From: Methanomassiliicoccales archaeon
GTDB taxonomy: Archaea > Thermoplasmatota > Thermoplasmata > RBG-16-68-12 > SOIM01
Length of the DNA stretch: 39,266 nt
Assembly: GCA_004377185.1 (NCBI GenBank)
Contig: SOIM01000034.1
Coordinates: 1-39,266, forward strand
Direction of reading: 5' to 3'
The translations under genes and the position numbers were made by a program. Numbering within the stretch: the first letter of the stretch is position 1; each line of letters starts with the position of its first letter. Below the pieces are notes generated by a model. That model was not told the DNA's origin and searched no databases. It saw only the letters and a program-made list of their open reading frames with translations. Below are positions 1-10,600 of this stretch, piece after piece.

Positions 1-322
1 GCTTCCAGTTCCGTCTGTAGGAAGGAAAGTAACAGTCACATTGGATACATACCAACCGTTGTCACCTTCCGTTCCAGAGAGATCAGCAGTGGTCAATGGT
101 GGGGTCTTGTCTATTCTGAAGGACACTTGTTCCACCCCTTCCACGTTACCAGCAATGTCCACACTATTGAATTCCACTGTATGTGTACCGTCATCCGTTA
201 CAGTGAAGGGACCACTGTATGTCTGCCATGAACCACCATCTATCCTGTACTCGGTGTAGTTGATCCCGCTTCCAGTTCCGTCTGTAGGAAGGAAAGTAAC
301 AGTCACATTGGATACATACCAA
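1..322 (-). repeat. 267-bp in-frame tandem repeat encoding OmpL47-like modules
   Basis: Bases 1-55 recur exactly at 268-322, a period of 267 bases or 89 codons. The repeat lies inside the C11 protease gene and encodes a module with NGWYVSNVTVTF, TEYRIDGG and DGTHTVEF-type strands. The near-perfect DNA identity suggests recent expansion or homogenisation. The array may continue beyond the left edge. Confidence 0.85.
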
Positions 323-3300
323 TCATTCTCTCCCAGAATGCCCTGCAACGTGACGTTGGTGATGGGCGGATACTTGTCCACAATCATATTGCCAGTCATC
401 CACGTGCTCCAATCGGTGCTCGCGGAATCATTTGCCCTGTCGCTATCTCGGTCTTCACACACGAACCTCCAAGAAATCGTTTCCCCGACATGATACATGA
501 GCTCGACTGGCGAAATAGAAACGGTCACATTCACGGAGAGGGGTTCGAGAGTGTAATTCGTCAGGGTGTAGAGGATCGAAGGATCTCCTGAGTAGTTGTA
601 TTGAACTATTAGTGTCCAGCCACTGGGGTCTATCCCATCGACCCAGAATAGGTACTCGACAGAATCGGAGTGACCATAAAGCCCAACTACAGGTGCGTCT
701 GAATCATCATCGTAGATTTGGCCACCCTCAAACCAGCCACTCCACCCCGTCTCCGAGAAGTCGTCGGGTCTATCATCATCCTTGTCTTTGCATTGAAACC
801 TCCAATATATGATTTCACCTACGTGTTCTATCCAGCTGTTTCTTGGGATAGCTACGGTCAGATTCGTGGAACTTGAGTTGAGAGTCTCATTAGTCAGCAA
901 ACTCACGCTAGACGGGTTGCCAGAATAATAGTACTCAACTTCCAAAATCCAGCCACTATCGTCGCTCCCAACTAGTGAAATAATGTAGTCACTGGAATCC
1001 GAATCCAGCATGTCACCATCTGCCGAAGTGCCTGTAATCACCGGTGGTTCTGTGTCATCATCATCGAGATGAGGGCCGGTGAATGTTTCTGTTGTATTTG
1101 AGGACCTGTCACCTACTCTTTCGTCATCATCGTCTTCCGCATACGAATACCAAAATATTTGGTCTCCAATGTGACTTATCCATTCGCTTCTCGGAACATC
1201 GTAGTAGTACGTATCCCCACTTAACAGGTATCCTGTCCTTTCTATCCAAGAATCGGAGCCGAACCTGTATATGAATTTCACAACGGATATCCCACTGTTT
1301 CCTGTGTCTGAGTCGGTCCAGTCTATTTGAAGCCGGATGTCACCTGTTTCTTCATCAGAGATATTACCTCCCAAGGGCACAGGGTTTGATGCCGAAGGAC
1401 CCAGAGCATCATCATCGATTCCAAACGGTCCGAAATATCCGTAGGAGCTAGCCCAGTTTCCGGCATTGTCTCTTGTTCTGATGTTGATATACCACCAACC
1501 TTCGGAGAGGGTGTTGCTCGTAGTGGAGCTCTCTGTAGTTACAATACTGTCATCAGGCAACGTGGGGGAGTTGCTCCACAGGATTGAATATCCATAGACG
1601 CCACTGTGCAAATCTGAGGCACCAGACCATTCGACATAGATTGTGTTATCAGAGGACCATTCGTTCAGGGTGTGACTTGAAGAGAAGGATGTCGGATTCT
1701 GAGGTTCAGAAGTGTCTATGTAAAATGGCCCAATGTGATACGCATTACTGGCCCAGTTACCAGCATTGTCTCTTGTCCTCACATGGAGGTACCAGTTGCT
1801 CCCGCTCGAAAGTGCAGAGCTGGTAACACTCCTGCCAGTAGTGTCTGGGTCCGTATCCGGTATCGAAGAGGATGATGTATCCCACCTGTAGGAATATCCG
1901 TATACTCCGCTTCGATCATCGTCAGCACCAGACCATCTGACGTATATGGTATTATCATTGGACCAGACATATATCGTGTGGCTTGATGTATAATCATCAG
2001 GATTCGTCGGAGCCACTGTGTCAAGTATTATGGTATCATGAACAGGAGTTGGCGTATTCCCTGCGTAGTCCCTCACTCTGAAGTACACGTATTTGGTCCC
2101 GTCTCCTGATGAAAGAGTCCAGCTCTTAGAACTTGAGAAGGACTCCCACGAACTCCAACTGACCCCGTCATTGGAGAAGCTCATATCCTTTACCCCAGAT
2201 TCATCATCACCAGCAGAAAGAGTGAGGGCTACGGTTCTTGAGTTCGTATAGGTCGCTCCTCCATTTATCAAGATTCCAAGGGAATGCGGAGGAGCCTCGT
2301 CATAGTATGTTTCGAGGAATTCATCCCACTTAGTACTCGAGGTGAAGTCACTATTCGTTGTATAGGACGCATCATACTTTGATTCCTGCGAGGGGAAATA
2401 TATCGAAAGACCGTGCGCGAAATTCGCGTGAGTTGTATGCCTCTCTTTCATAATCACGTAACCGACGCCACCACCGCTCGGTCCTATTTTGTTCATAATT
2501 GATTGAGCGTATCCTTGTATTGTGGGGTCTGGTACCCTGGATTTTATTTGGCTCGCGAACTCGTACAGGTCAATTAACTCGTCGGTGTTTCCTCCGCCAG
2601 GTCCTCTCATCCAATTTGAGGAGGCCCTCGCACTTCTTATTTCGGATTTGTAGGCGGCAAAACCCGACATCAGAGAGTCAGCCAGTAGGTTTACCGTCAC
2701 CTTCAAGTCTTGAATCCTGCCGGCGTCGATACTAGATACCGATTGCGTCACGTAGTATTCGCTGTCGTGTGGCGTTGCTAATTCGGTAATCTTGATGGTC
2801 AGTGTTCGTGGTGTCATTGTGGGGGAATTCCTCAGTGCGTCCAGAATTCCGTTGTTCTGACCTGTATGATAAGGCCAAGAATCTGTCCAGCCTATGGTCT
2901 CAGACCCAGCCAAATAGTCCACATACGGATAAAGCTGGACAGAAACCTCTATGGAAGACATTAGGCAATCATTAAACCACAGAACGTCCACCCTCCTTCC
3001 TAGAGTTGATTTGATGGAACTGAATGCACTCTTCAGATCTGACTGATCTAGTCTGTCTCCTCCAGACGTGTCATCCCAACAACATCCGACCCATGACCCG
3101 CCGTGATCTTGAAGAACTACAAGATACCTGTTCGCCTTATATCTTCCAATCCCCCACGTGACGAAATCTATCAGCGTGTTCGGATTACCCATGTTCTTCT
3201 CGCCAAGGTTCTGGATGGAGTTGGATGGATCAGGTGTTGTTCCACGCTCCACGAAGAATCTCTTCGTATCCTTCCAGTCCCCGTGAGAAGAGTCATAACC

Positions 3301-5580
3301 TGGAGTTCTGTCCAGTTGAATAGCTATGCTCATGTCTGCGGTAGAACCCACTTCCTTTATGGAGTTGAAATCACGAATCATGTATCCCTCCAGATCGTTG
3401 TCTCCGTCCATATAGACGAGCACAGTCCATTTAGCATTATTAATGTATATTGACTCACTCAGTGCGTTGTTTGTCTCCCCTGTTCCCGTACCGCTACCGG
3501 TGTCCTTGTTTGCCTCGGCTATGACTCTGCCGGTGTCCACACTTGCAGTAATCGTATTGGAGCCCAAGTCGGACAGCACGACCTCCCACGGCCCAATGCT
3601 TACTGACCATCCGGCAGCCAGATTCGTTTTGTCATAGTAAGCGAAGCTTCCATAGCCACTAATACGAAGTTCCGTCCTGAACGTGCCTTGAGCGGTTGCG
3701 TCTCCGCTATTCTTGATTTTCCAGTAGAGGTCCACTGGCTGACCAGAGGTGATGCTTCCATCCTGACTACCATAGCAGTCTATCCACCAAATTTCGGTCA
3801 CTATCAAATCAGGACCTTTCCACCATGGCTTTTCTTGGTGGTTGTTGTTTCCTTCGTCCGACTCCTTTACATCGTCATAGACATCGGCTCTTGCCTGGAG
3901 TGTATGATAGCCCGGGCCAAGAGTTCTGTCATAATGCCAATCGAAGGTTGAACCCGAGCCTAGCCCACTATTCTGGCCTGACCCTTGATAGTTTCCATCT
4001 ATGTAGAAATGGTTTTTGAATGTCTCAGATGTGGACCCGCCTTGATTCTTGAGTCGGTGGTATATTGTTGCGCTTTGACCACCCGTCGGGGAGCCCGGGC
4101 TCGTCCAGATATTTGTCCACATCAGGTCCGGTCTCCTTAGTACTGTCAAAGCCCCGCCCTTTGTCAAAGTTGACCACTGCCTGTTTCCGTTTCCCGTATC
4201 TCCAGGTGTCCCTGACCATAACCCAAAGATTACGTCATAGGTTCCAGGTGGTGCAGACGTGGGAACAGTAAAAGTTCTTGACTTCCAGCTATATCCTGGA
4301 GAAATAGTGACTATCTTGTCGTGGGGTGGATCACTTATGTAACCAGCACCGCTACTGTAAATCGAGGCACCCAAACCGGCACTCAAAGAAAATGGTGCTG
4401 GGTTGTGAATACGATAGTGGAGCGTGAAAGAACCGCCGGGATAGAGAGATGTTGGCGTGAAATACGAACTCGACTCTATCGTTGCGTCAATTCGCACGAG
4501 CATGATGTCATCAATGTACGTTCCCTCGTAGGAGCAAATTGAACCATCGGAATGGAAATTGAAACCGAAGGCACCAGAAGAAATGAGACGGTAGTATGGA
4601 ATCTGCCAATAATAGTGAGTCCACCCAGACGTTCCCTGGATTTTCTTGCTAGAATCTTTCCGCCACACAGATCCATCATACCATTCTGCAACGAGGTAGT
4701 CATATCCACTTTCTGTGTTTGACCATGCATAGAAGTCCACATATCCTGCATCCCACGAAGCCATGTTGACGGTGTACCTCTTGAGCATGTACGCATCCAT
4801 ATTGTTGTCATATCTGTGAATCTGGTAGTTCTTTCCACCATAATATGAGTTGTCTCCGACTTGGGCTGACCATGCGCTCCATGAGCCGCCATGGTCTCTG
4901 TAGCTCGTATCATCCCAATAGTCGTATCCACTATTGCTGTTCGTATCACCCACCCACCACTTGGTGCCTGGAAACGAGCCTTCGAAATTCTCACTGAAGA
5001 CAATTGATATGCTCCCTAATGGCTCGGGTTCCGATGCACCACTAGCGGAAAGTGGTACCGGCCAGTTTCTTTCGGGAACAGTGTCTTGTATCTCAGTCGC
5101 TTCCGAGGATCTTGTTCCTATCGCTATTTCTGAACTGGGAAACAATGAAAGGCGTTCTTCCTCTGACTGAGTATCCACCGCTCTTTGATCGTGAATTTCA
5201 CGAGAAGGATTTCTATCCAATTCAGCCTCCGGAGCGTAGGGATTTGACGTGGAAGAGTTTTCGATTACGATTTCTGACACAGCCATTGGTTCGCGTATCT
5301 CGGCGGTGTCATTGTCATCTTGAGTCTCAACGTGGTCCCACATATGTGCGTTGTCTGCTGTCGAAACGCTTATCTCATTGGGAATCTCCAATGAGTATTG
5401 GTTCGATAAATCATACCCTCCAATTCCTTCACTCTCATTCGCCTCTCTGCTCTCAGCAAACTCTGGTGCTTCTGGTTTGGCTGCTGTCGTTGACAGAATT
5501 CCGCTCAGCACAAATAGTGCCAGTATGCACAGGGTCATCAGTTTCTTCATGAGAATTGTATCATTCCTCCTTCTGTTCAT
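1..5580 (-). CDS. Giant secreted clostripain-family (C11) cysteine protease, C-terminus beyond window
   Basis: One reading frame stays open from 5580 to the left edge (1860 codons, no stop), so the C-terminus is missing. An N-terminal signal peptide (basic start, then a hydrophobic run ending near Ala-Ala) indicates export. Residues about 195-360 look like a MAM/jelly-roll-type beta domain. About 487-710 holds CARDB-like segments, including DDVKESDEGNN. The peptidase domain starts near residue 718 (WTVLVYMDGDNDLEG) and runs to about 1097. The catalytic pair of family C11 is visible as His826 in QDHGGSW and Cys872 in WFNDCLMS. The rest is a chain of Ig/fibronectin-like modules with D-x-AGN motifs and, at the edge, OmpL47-type repeats. 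The start at 5580 was chosen for a G-rich ribosome site 7 bases upstream; ATG 5550 is the alternative. Likely role: extracellular protein digestion at Arg/Lys-type sites, as known for clostripains; specificity is not proven here. Confidence 0.9.
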   Translation of the reverse strand, partial: MNRRRNDTILMKKLMTLCILALFVLSGILSTTAAKPEAPEFAESREANESEGIGGYDLSNQYSLEIPNEISVSTADNAHMWDHVETQDDNDTAEIREPMAVSEIVIENSSTSNPYAPEAELDRNPSREIHDQRAVDTQSEEERLSLFPSSEIAIGTRSSEATEIQDTVPERNWPVPLSASGASEPEPLGSISIVFSENFEGSFPGTKWWVGDTNSNSGYDYWDDTSYRDHGGSWSAWSAQVGDNSYYGGKNYQIHRYDNNMDAYMLKRYTVNMASWDAGYVDFYAWSNTESGYDYLVAEWYDGSVWRKDSSKKIQGTSGWTHYYWQIPYYRLISSGAFGFNFHSDGSICSYEGTYIDDIMLVRIDATIESSSYFTPTSLYPGGSFTLHYRIHNPAPFSLSAGLGASIYSSGAGYISDPPHDKIVTISPGYSWKSRTFTVPTSAPPGTYDVIFGLWSGTPGDTGNGNRQWSTLTKGGALTVLRRPDLMWTNIWTSPGSPTGGQSATIYHRLKNQGGSTSETFKNHFYIDGNYQGSGQNSGLGSGSTFDWHYDRTLGPGYHTLQARADVYDDVKESDEGNNNHQEKPWWKGPDLIVTEIWWIDCYGSQDGSITSGQPVDLYWKIKNSGDATAQGTFRTELRISGYGSFAYYDKTNLAAGWSVSIGPWEVVLSDLGSNTITASVDTGRVIAEANKDTGSGTGTGETNNALSESIYINNAKWTVLVYMDGDNDLEGYMIRDFNSIKEVGSTADMSIAIQLDRTPGYDSSHGDWKDTKRFFVERGTTPDPSNSIQNLGEKNMGNPNTLIDFVTWGIGRYKANRYLVVLQDHGGSWVGCCWDDTSGGDRLDQSDLKSAFSSIKSTLGRRVDVLWFNDCLMSSIEVSVQLYPYVDYLAGSETIGWTDSWPYHTGQNNGILDALRNSPTMTPRTLTIKITELATPHDSEYYVTQSVSSIDAGRIQDLKVTVNLLADSLMSGFAAYKSEIRSARASSNWMRGPGGGNTDELIDLYEFASQIKSRVPDPTIQGYAQSIMNKIGPSGGGVGYVIMKERHTTHANFAHGLSIYFPSQESKYDASYTTNSDFTSSTKWDEFLETYYDEAPPHSLGILINGGATYTNSRTVALTLSAGDDESGVKDMSFSNDGVSWSSWESFSSSKSWTLSSGDGTKYVYFRVRDYAGNTPTPVHDTIILDTVAPTNPDDYTSSHTIYVWSNDNTIYVRWSGADDDRSGVYGYSYRWDTSSSSIPDTDPDTTGRSVTSSALSSGSNWYLHVRTRDNAGNWASNAYHIGPFYIDTSEPQNPTSFSSSHTLNEWSSDNTIYVEWSGASDLHSGVYGYSILWSNSPTLPDDSIVTTESSTTSNTLSEGWWYINIRTRDNAGNWASSYGYFGPFGIDDDALGPSASNPVPLGGNISDEETGDIRLQIDWTDSDTGNSGISVVKFIYRFGSDSWIERTGYLLSGDTYYYDVPRSEWISHIGDQIFWYSYAEDDDDERVGDRSSNTTETFTGPHLDDDDTEPPVITGTSADGDMLDSDSSDYIISLVGSDDSGWILEVEYYYSGNPSSVSLLTNETLNSSSTNLTVAIPRNSWIEHVGEIIYWRFQCKDKDDDRPDDFSETGWSGWFEGGQIYDDDSDAPVVGLYGHSDSVEYLFWVDGIDPSGWTLIVQYNYSGDPSILYTLTNYTLEPLSVNVTVSISPVELMYHVGETISWRFVCEDRDSDRANDSASTDWSTWMTGNMIVDKYPPITNVTLQGILGENDWYVSNVTVTFLPTDGTGSGINYTEYRIDGGSWQTYSGPFTVTDDGTHTVEFNSVDIAGNVEGVEQVSFRIDKTPPLTTADLSGTEGDNGWYVSNVTVTFLPTDGTGS

Positions 5581-5687
5581 CTTTCTGCCCCCCTTTCTTT
5601 TTCCGCCAGATGTGGCAGAGACGGTTTCACAGGCGATGAATCTCGGAAAGCGCAACAGCGCCAAGTTTCATCCCGGGATACTTTCCC

Positions 5688-5702
5688 CCTCCACAGTGGA
5701 GG
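5688..5702. promoter_or_regulatory. Perfect 7-bp inverted repeat in the protease leader region
   Basis: CCTCCAC and GTGGAGG flank a single A. The palindrome lies about 110 bases upstream of the C11 protease start and just downstream of a TATA-like box on the same strand. It could be an operator or a leader hairpin; no regulator is identified. Confidence 0.35.
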
Positions 5703-5726
5703 TGCAATGAGTTTCATCCAAATAAC

Positions 5727-5737
5727 TGTATAAATAG
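5727..5737 (-). promoter_or_regulatory. TATA-like box for the C11 protease gene
   Basis: On the minus strand the segment reads CTATTTATACAG, close to an archaeal TATA box. Transcription would start about 25 bases downstream, near 5705, giving a leader of about 125 bases before the start at 5580. The box is nearly symmetric and could also read the other way. Confidence 0.4.
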
Positions 5738-6193
5738 CTTTCGACAGTGAAACTATGGTGGTAAGTTGATTGTCATCGCACTCTCCTCTGAGTTATGTAC
5801 CATACTACCAAACTCACCTATCTTTGGTCAACGCTTCGAGGTTGACACCCAGTGAACTCTGTCCATGTGTTGTCACGCAATACGTTTCCATAGACTCAAG
5901 GGCAATCCTGAGTTTATGAGCAAGGCGTTCTTTGCATGAAGATGTTAACTTCCTGGTCTTTGCTTTTCCTAAACAACCGCACAAGTCTGATGAAATCGTT
6001 CTGTTCTTTGACTCTTCGTTTGATATTTCACTGTATCAGAGGCTGAGTGAAATCCATATCCGAGTAACGCACACGTATTCATTTTCTACCGAAAGAATAA
6101 ATAGAGTCAAATGAATTTCCGCCTCCTCAGGGGGGGAACATCACGCCATCACCCGTTGAAGTCTACCATCACCTAAGCCGGCCATATGTTGCC

Positions 6194-7366
6194 ATGAATT
6201 CGGAAGTCGAAATCGACATTCTGGTTGATATCGTTGCCAGACCAGAGGCACTACCTCTGGAGATACCTCATGCTACATGCGTGGTCATCGATCAGAGCAA
6301 GTCGATGAAAGGCGAGAAGATTGAGTGTGCGAAGAATGCTGCCAAAAGGGTGGTTTCGATGCACGACCCTGATGACATGATTTCTGTTTTTGCCTTTAGT
6401 ACCAAGGTGTCTAGACTCGTGAGGCCAGTGCAGGCATATAACTACGACCGCATAGCGAAGGCAATAAGTAAAGTGAAAGTGAAGAATCTAACTTCTCTCT
6501 ATCTAGCCCTTGAGAAGTCCGGGAGAGAAATGACGAAGTTTGGAAGCTACATATCAAGAATTCTGATGTTTACCGATGGATATCCAACCGATGAGAAGAA
6601 TCCTTCGAAGTATGCCTCTTTGGCTCGGTCACTTTTTCTTTCTGGCGTGACAAGCTCTACTGTGGGGGTAAGTGACTACAATGATGTGATACTCAGGGCA
6701 ATCTCTGACAACGGTGGAGGCTGGTGGGAACACATCAGGTTTCCAGATGAGATAGCAGAAGCTTTCAGTCGTGAGGTTCAGAGGGCTAGGAGTGTCGTTG
6801 TCCAGCAACCTACCTTTTGCATCCGCCTGCGACCGAACTGTAGGGTCCTGTATGCCTATTCGAGTCTCCCTGTGGTCAAATCTTTGAGTTTGGAGGAACG
6901 CCCTCGCGGTTTTCTCTGCACGAAGCTTCCAGATCTTTCAAAGATGGGACCCCAACAACTGGTGTTCAGGGTCTCAGTGAAACCGTATGGTTCGGAGGGA
7001 GAATCTACGTTGGGAGAATTCAGATACTACGCGCATGGACAGACCTTGGCTGGAGCTCCTTTCAATGCGGAATTGACCCACGACACTGAGTTGGCGTCCT
7101 ATCTCAATCCTAGGCCCCATGCTGTGTTCGCTCTTACGCAAGCTGTGGAGAAAGGTACGAGAGCCATAGAGCTTGGCGATAAGACACTGGCAATGGAAGC
7201 AGAAAACGAAACCAGAGTGATTCTCGATGACCCTGATATGCGCAGAGCTCTGGATGAGACCGAGCAAGGGAAGACCAAAGCTACTAGGAAGGCGACGCGA
7301 GCCATTCGGAAGGGCGAGTCTGTTGACAGCAAGGAGAGCATTTTCGGTATGAGAACTGGCAAATGA
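6194..7366 (+). CDS. von Willebrand factor A domain protein
   Basis: A 390-residue protein with no signal peptide or membrane helix, so probably cytoplasmic. The vWA domain fills about residues 1-205. Its metal-ion-dependent adhesion site is complete: DQSKS at 33-37, Thr100 in LTSLY and Asp128 in FTDGY. Residues 205-390 form a beta-rich then helical C-terminus with basic residues at the end. Such proteins normally bind a protein partner through the metal site, but no MoxR-type ATPase is nearby, so the partner is unknown. The ATG at 6194 has no clear ribosome site, and the frame stays open upstream with sequence (SRPYVA just before the Met) typical of this domain's first strand. The true start may therefore be a little earlier, at a non-ATG codon. 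Confidence 0.8.
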   Translation: MNSEVEIDILVDIVARPEALPLEIPHATCVVIDQSKSMKGEKIECAKNAAKRVVSMHDPDDMISVFAFSTKVSRLVRPVQAYNYDRIAKAISKVKVKNLTSLYLALEKSGREMTKFGSYISRILMFTDGYPTDEKNPSKYASLARSLFLSGVTSSTVGVSDYNDVILRAISDNGGGWWEHIRFPDEIAEAFSREVQRARSVVVQQPTFCIRLRPNCRVLYAYSSLPVVKSLSLEERPRGFLCTKLPDLSKMGPQQLVFRVSVKPYGSEGESTLGEFRYYAHGQTLAGAPFNAELTHDTELASYLNPRPHAVFALTQAVEKGTRAIELGDKTLAMEAENETRVILDDPDMRRALDETEQGKTKATRKATRAIRKGESVDSKESIFGMRTGK

Positions 7367-7576
7367 GGTTATGAGAAGTACATCTCGTTTGATTATTCTG
7401 TCTACTAGGTCAAATGTGGAAACATGAATTCCCCCAACGAATATGTTGTGGAAATCTGTGAGAAGCTTGCGTATAACTACTCACAGAATGCACACACACA
7501 GGCCACGGGGAAAATTTATAGTATCTCAAACGAATACAATCAGCAGTAAGGCGTAGCCTGAACAAGAGCATAGGCA

Positions 7577-7584
7577 TTATAAAA
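7577..7584 (+). promoter_or_regulatory. TATA box for the helical-repeat gene
   Basis: TTATAAAA lies 49-56 bases before the ATG at 7633, which would give a short leader of about 25 bases. A second box (AATTTATAG, 7513-7521) lies further upstream. The 266-base gap from 7367 holds no other gene I can support. Confidence 0.45.
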
Positions 7585-7632
7585 TCTCGACACAGACGGA
7601 AGTACAGTCGAAAAAGGGGGAATGCTCCTCAC

Positions 7633-10600
7633 ATGTGGGTCGTAAAGAGACGAGAGGGGTCAGTCAACTATATCGTGACCTGGGCAGTAATAGTCCTTAT
7701 GTTGGCCATTGGCCTTTTCTGCCTTTTCTGGGCGTTTCTGTACTACGCATCCAACGAAGCCTCCTTCATAATCTCAAACGCCAACATTGCAACCGCTTTG
7801 CTGGCCGTTGGTTTCATTCTCGTTTTCGTATCCTTGTTCCTCTCCTACCGCCAGGTCCGTTTGGCAACAAGACTCAGACAGCTCCACAAGATAATGGACA
7901 ACGCTCGGTCCGGTCTGAGATTGGCGGAGAGCATGGGCGTTGATACCGAGAGGGCGGAGGGGCTCTATCGTCGGGCGGATACCCAGGCAGGTTTCAGCAA
8001 GCTGAGGGATACCGAGAGGATAATGGCAGATTGCTTGGCGATCCTTGAATCCTTATTGACACTCCACACGGACAAGCTTCTTGAGAAGACCAGGGCGGAC
8101 ATGGAGGAGAAGAGAGACTCGATAGGAATAGGTTTCAGCGAGGGGTCACTGGCCCCCATCCAAGAGGATATCGAGAAAGGAGATTACTGGAACGTATCCC
8201 GTCTTCTTAGAGACCACAAGATCGCATCCGAGAGGATAGAGGAACTTGTTCGTGCAATGAGAAGGGCAGTGGGACTGGGACTGCAGGTTGGCGAGGAAAG
8301 AGAAAGACTCCAGACCGCTCTTGACAGGTTCAACGAGGGGAATTCTTCTGGGGCCAGGATCGAAGCCATCAGGGCGAGGGATGTCCTCTACCGGAGGATG
8401 AGGGACTTCGTCAAGAAGAGCTACGTGAAGCCCGTTTTCAAGAAGATGGAATTGCTATCCAGAAGGGGCGTGGCTTCTGAAGAAGCTCAAAGGCTGTTGA
8501 AGGATGCCGGGACCCACCTCCTAGCGGCTGACATCGAGGCCTCGGTTGAGAATGCAAGCCTGAGCGGAGAGAGGATTGACGATGAAGCCAGGGCCGCCAT
8601 CGAGGATTCCATGGACAAGATCGACCACATGACCGCCCGAGCCGAGCTGCTGGGTGTGGACGTGACTCCGTTCCCACCTCTGATCGGTGTCGCAAATGAG
8701 AACCTGAACGAGGGAAGGCTGGAGGAGAGCCTGGACCAACTGCAGACGGTGGAGACCTCTCTGGTACAGGAAATGAATTCCATCGTTCTGGAGATGTTCT
8801 ACTCCATCAGGAAGGACATGGATCTGCTGTTCTTGGTTCCTGAAGCCAAACTGGAGTTCATAAATGCCCTGGAAGAGGCGGACGAGGAGAGGAAGAAAGG
8901 GAATTTCGAAGAAGCCATTCGCTTGGGCGAGAAACTGGAGACACGCACCGAGGACGAGGAAAAGGAGTCCCAGAGGTTATATGAGCGGTCTCTGCAGAAG
9001 TTGCACGAGAAGATCGGCAAGTTGGAAGTGAAAGGAGTTCCCGTTCAAGAGGTTCAGGAGGTCGTGACTGTTTCTGACCAGCTGGCGTCCGACGGGGACT
9101 ATGCGAAGGCGATGGAAGCAATCCTCTCCGCGACCGAGATTGTTGACAGGAATCTATCCCTTCACAAGGACTCTATCAGAACTTTCGAGGAAGTGTCGAC
9201 CCTCCTGAACAGGACCAGGGACAAGGGCGTGGACATCGGGGACCTCTGGGAGGAGCTTCTGCGCCTTCAGGAGAGCTCAGACCTCGAGCGGGTGATTACC
9301 CAGGCCAAAGAGATAGAGGAACAGGCCTTGCAGCGAATGACAGATACCACTGAGAGAGCGCACGTAAAGATACTGAAGATGCGGGATCAGCTGGACCAAC
9401 TCCTCAAGGACGGCATAGACGTTGGGGCCGTGCCCGACCTTCTGGAACTGGCACAACAGGAACTGGATAAGGAGGACTTCAATGCAGCTCAGAAGACCAT
9501 CGAGAGGGCCTCCGAGCAGATTGAGACGGCCATTGATTTGTCCGAGGGTTTTGAGGAAGCCATTTCCAAGGTCAGGGAGGCTTTTGCTCGCCTGGAGACG
9601 GCGGGGGTTCCGACCAGCGTGTTCGAATCCGACCTACAGAACATCCTCTCGAAGAAGGATGAGGACTCTCTTGAGAATGTGTACGGGTTGTTGGACGAGG
9701 TCCGGGCCGAGAGGAAGAGGATGAAGAGACAGGCGAGGGAGTCCATCGAGGAGTCTGGAACCCTCATCGAGGAGAACCCAGACGTGGATTTCGGAGAGGA
9801 GAGGGATATCCTCGGGAGAGCATCGGAAGCCTTTGAAGAGGGCAAGTACGGAAAGGCCTTCGAGATTGGCATCGAGGCCGTTGGGAGGACCCAGAAGAAA
9901 CTGGAGTTGTACGAGAAGTCTGATCAGCTCCTTGAGACCTTGAGCGAGGATCTGGATGGATTGGAAAAGGCAGGGTTCAACATTCACTCTCTCGAGTCCG
10001 AGCTCCAGATATGCGAGATGGAGAAGGATCCCTCAACGAGGATTGACAAGATTCGGGCCCTTGAGTCCGAAATAGCCAAGACCGAGAAGAGGCTGGAGCA
10101 ATCGATGGAATGGGCCATTGTGGAGGCCCGCCACTGGATAGCCATTCTGGAAAAGAACAAGGTCTCATCGGATGATTTGGGAGAAATGATCGAGTCCGCT
10201 CAAGAACTCGCATCTGACCGGGTCTACAGGGAAGCGCAGAAGAAGGCCAGGAACGTCCGTGACCTGGCGGAAGAGAGGGTGGCGCAGTTCAAAGAGGCAA
10301 GGGACAGGATGGGAATTCTGGAAAGCATCATGGCCAAGGCAGAGGTCATGGACATCTCCTTAGAGGAATTCGAGGAGGACTTCTCCTGGCTCAAGACTTC
10401 TGATGATTACTCTCTCATGATAGAGAAAGCGAAACTGATGTATGACAAGATCAATAACCTTCTGGAGGGAGAACGTGAGAACGTACGATCGGCAATATCA
10501 AGCCTGAAGGATTCACTGGTAGCACTTGAACAGAGCAATGTCCATGCTCCAGCAGCAAGATCAGCACTCGAAAGGGCGGAGGTGGAGCTTTCCAAGGACG

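Larger units (their letters stand above)
5581..6193. other. Non-coding divergent intergenic region
   Basis: This 613-base gap separates the minus-strand protease from the plus-strand vWA gene. It holds the TATA-like box and the palindrome on the protease side, and a TATA-like AATAAATAG near 6095-6103 that could serve the vWA gene. A 60-codon frame at 5932-6114 has no ribosome site or recognisable product. I see no tRNA, other RNA gene or mobile-element remnant. Confidence 0.5.

Noticed and set aside
1..700. Possible CRISPR or non-coding repeat array
   Set aside because: The repeats are 267 bases apart, in frame, and code for beta modules of the protease.
5932..6114. A 60-codon plus-strand frame in the intergenic region
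   Set aside because: No ribosome site, and it overlaps the probable vWA promoter.
7424..7549. A 41-codon frame before the helical-repeat gene
   Set aside because: No ribosome site and no recognisable protein; the region more likely holds promoter boxes.
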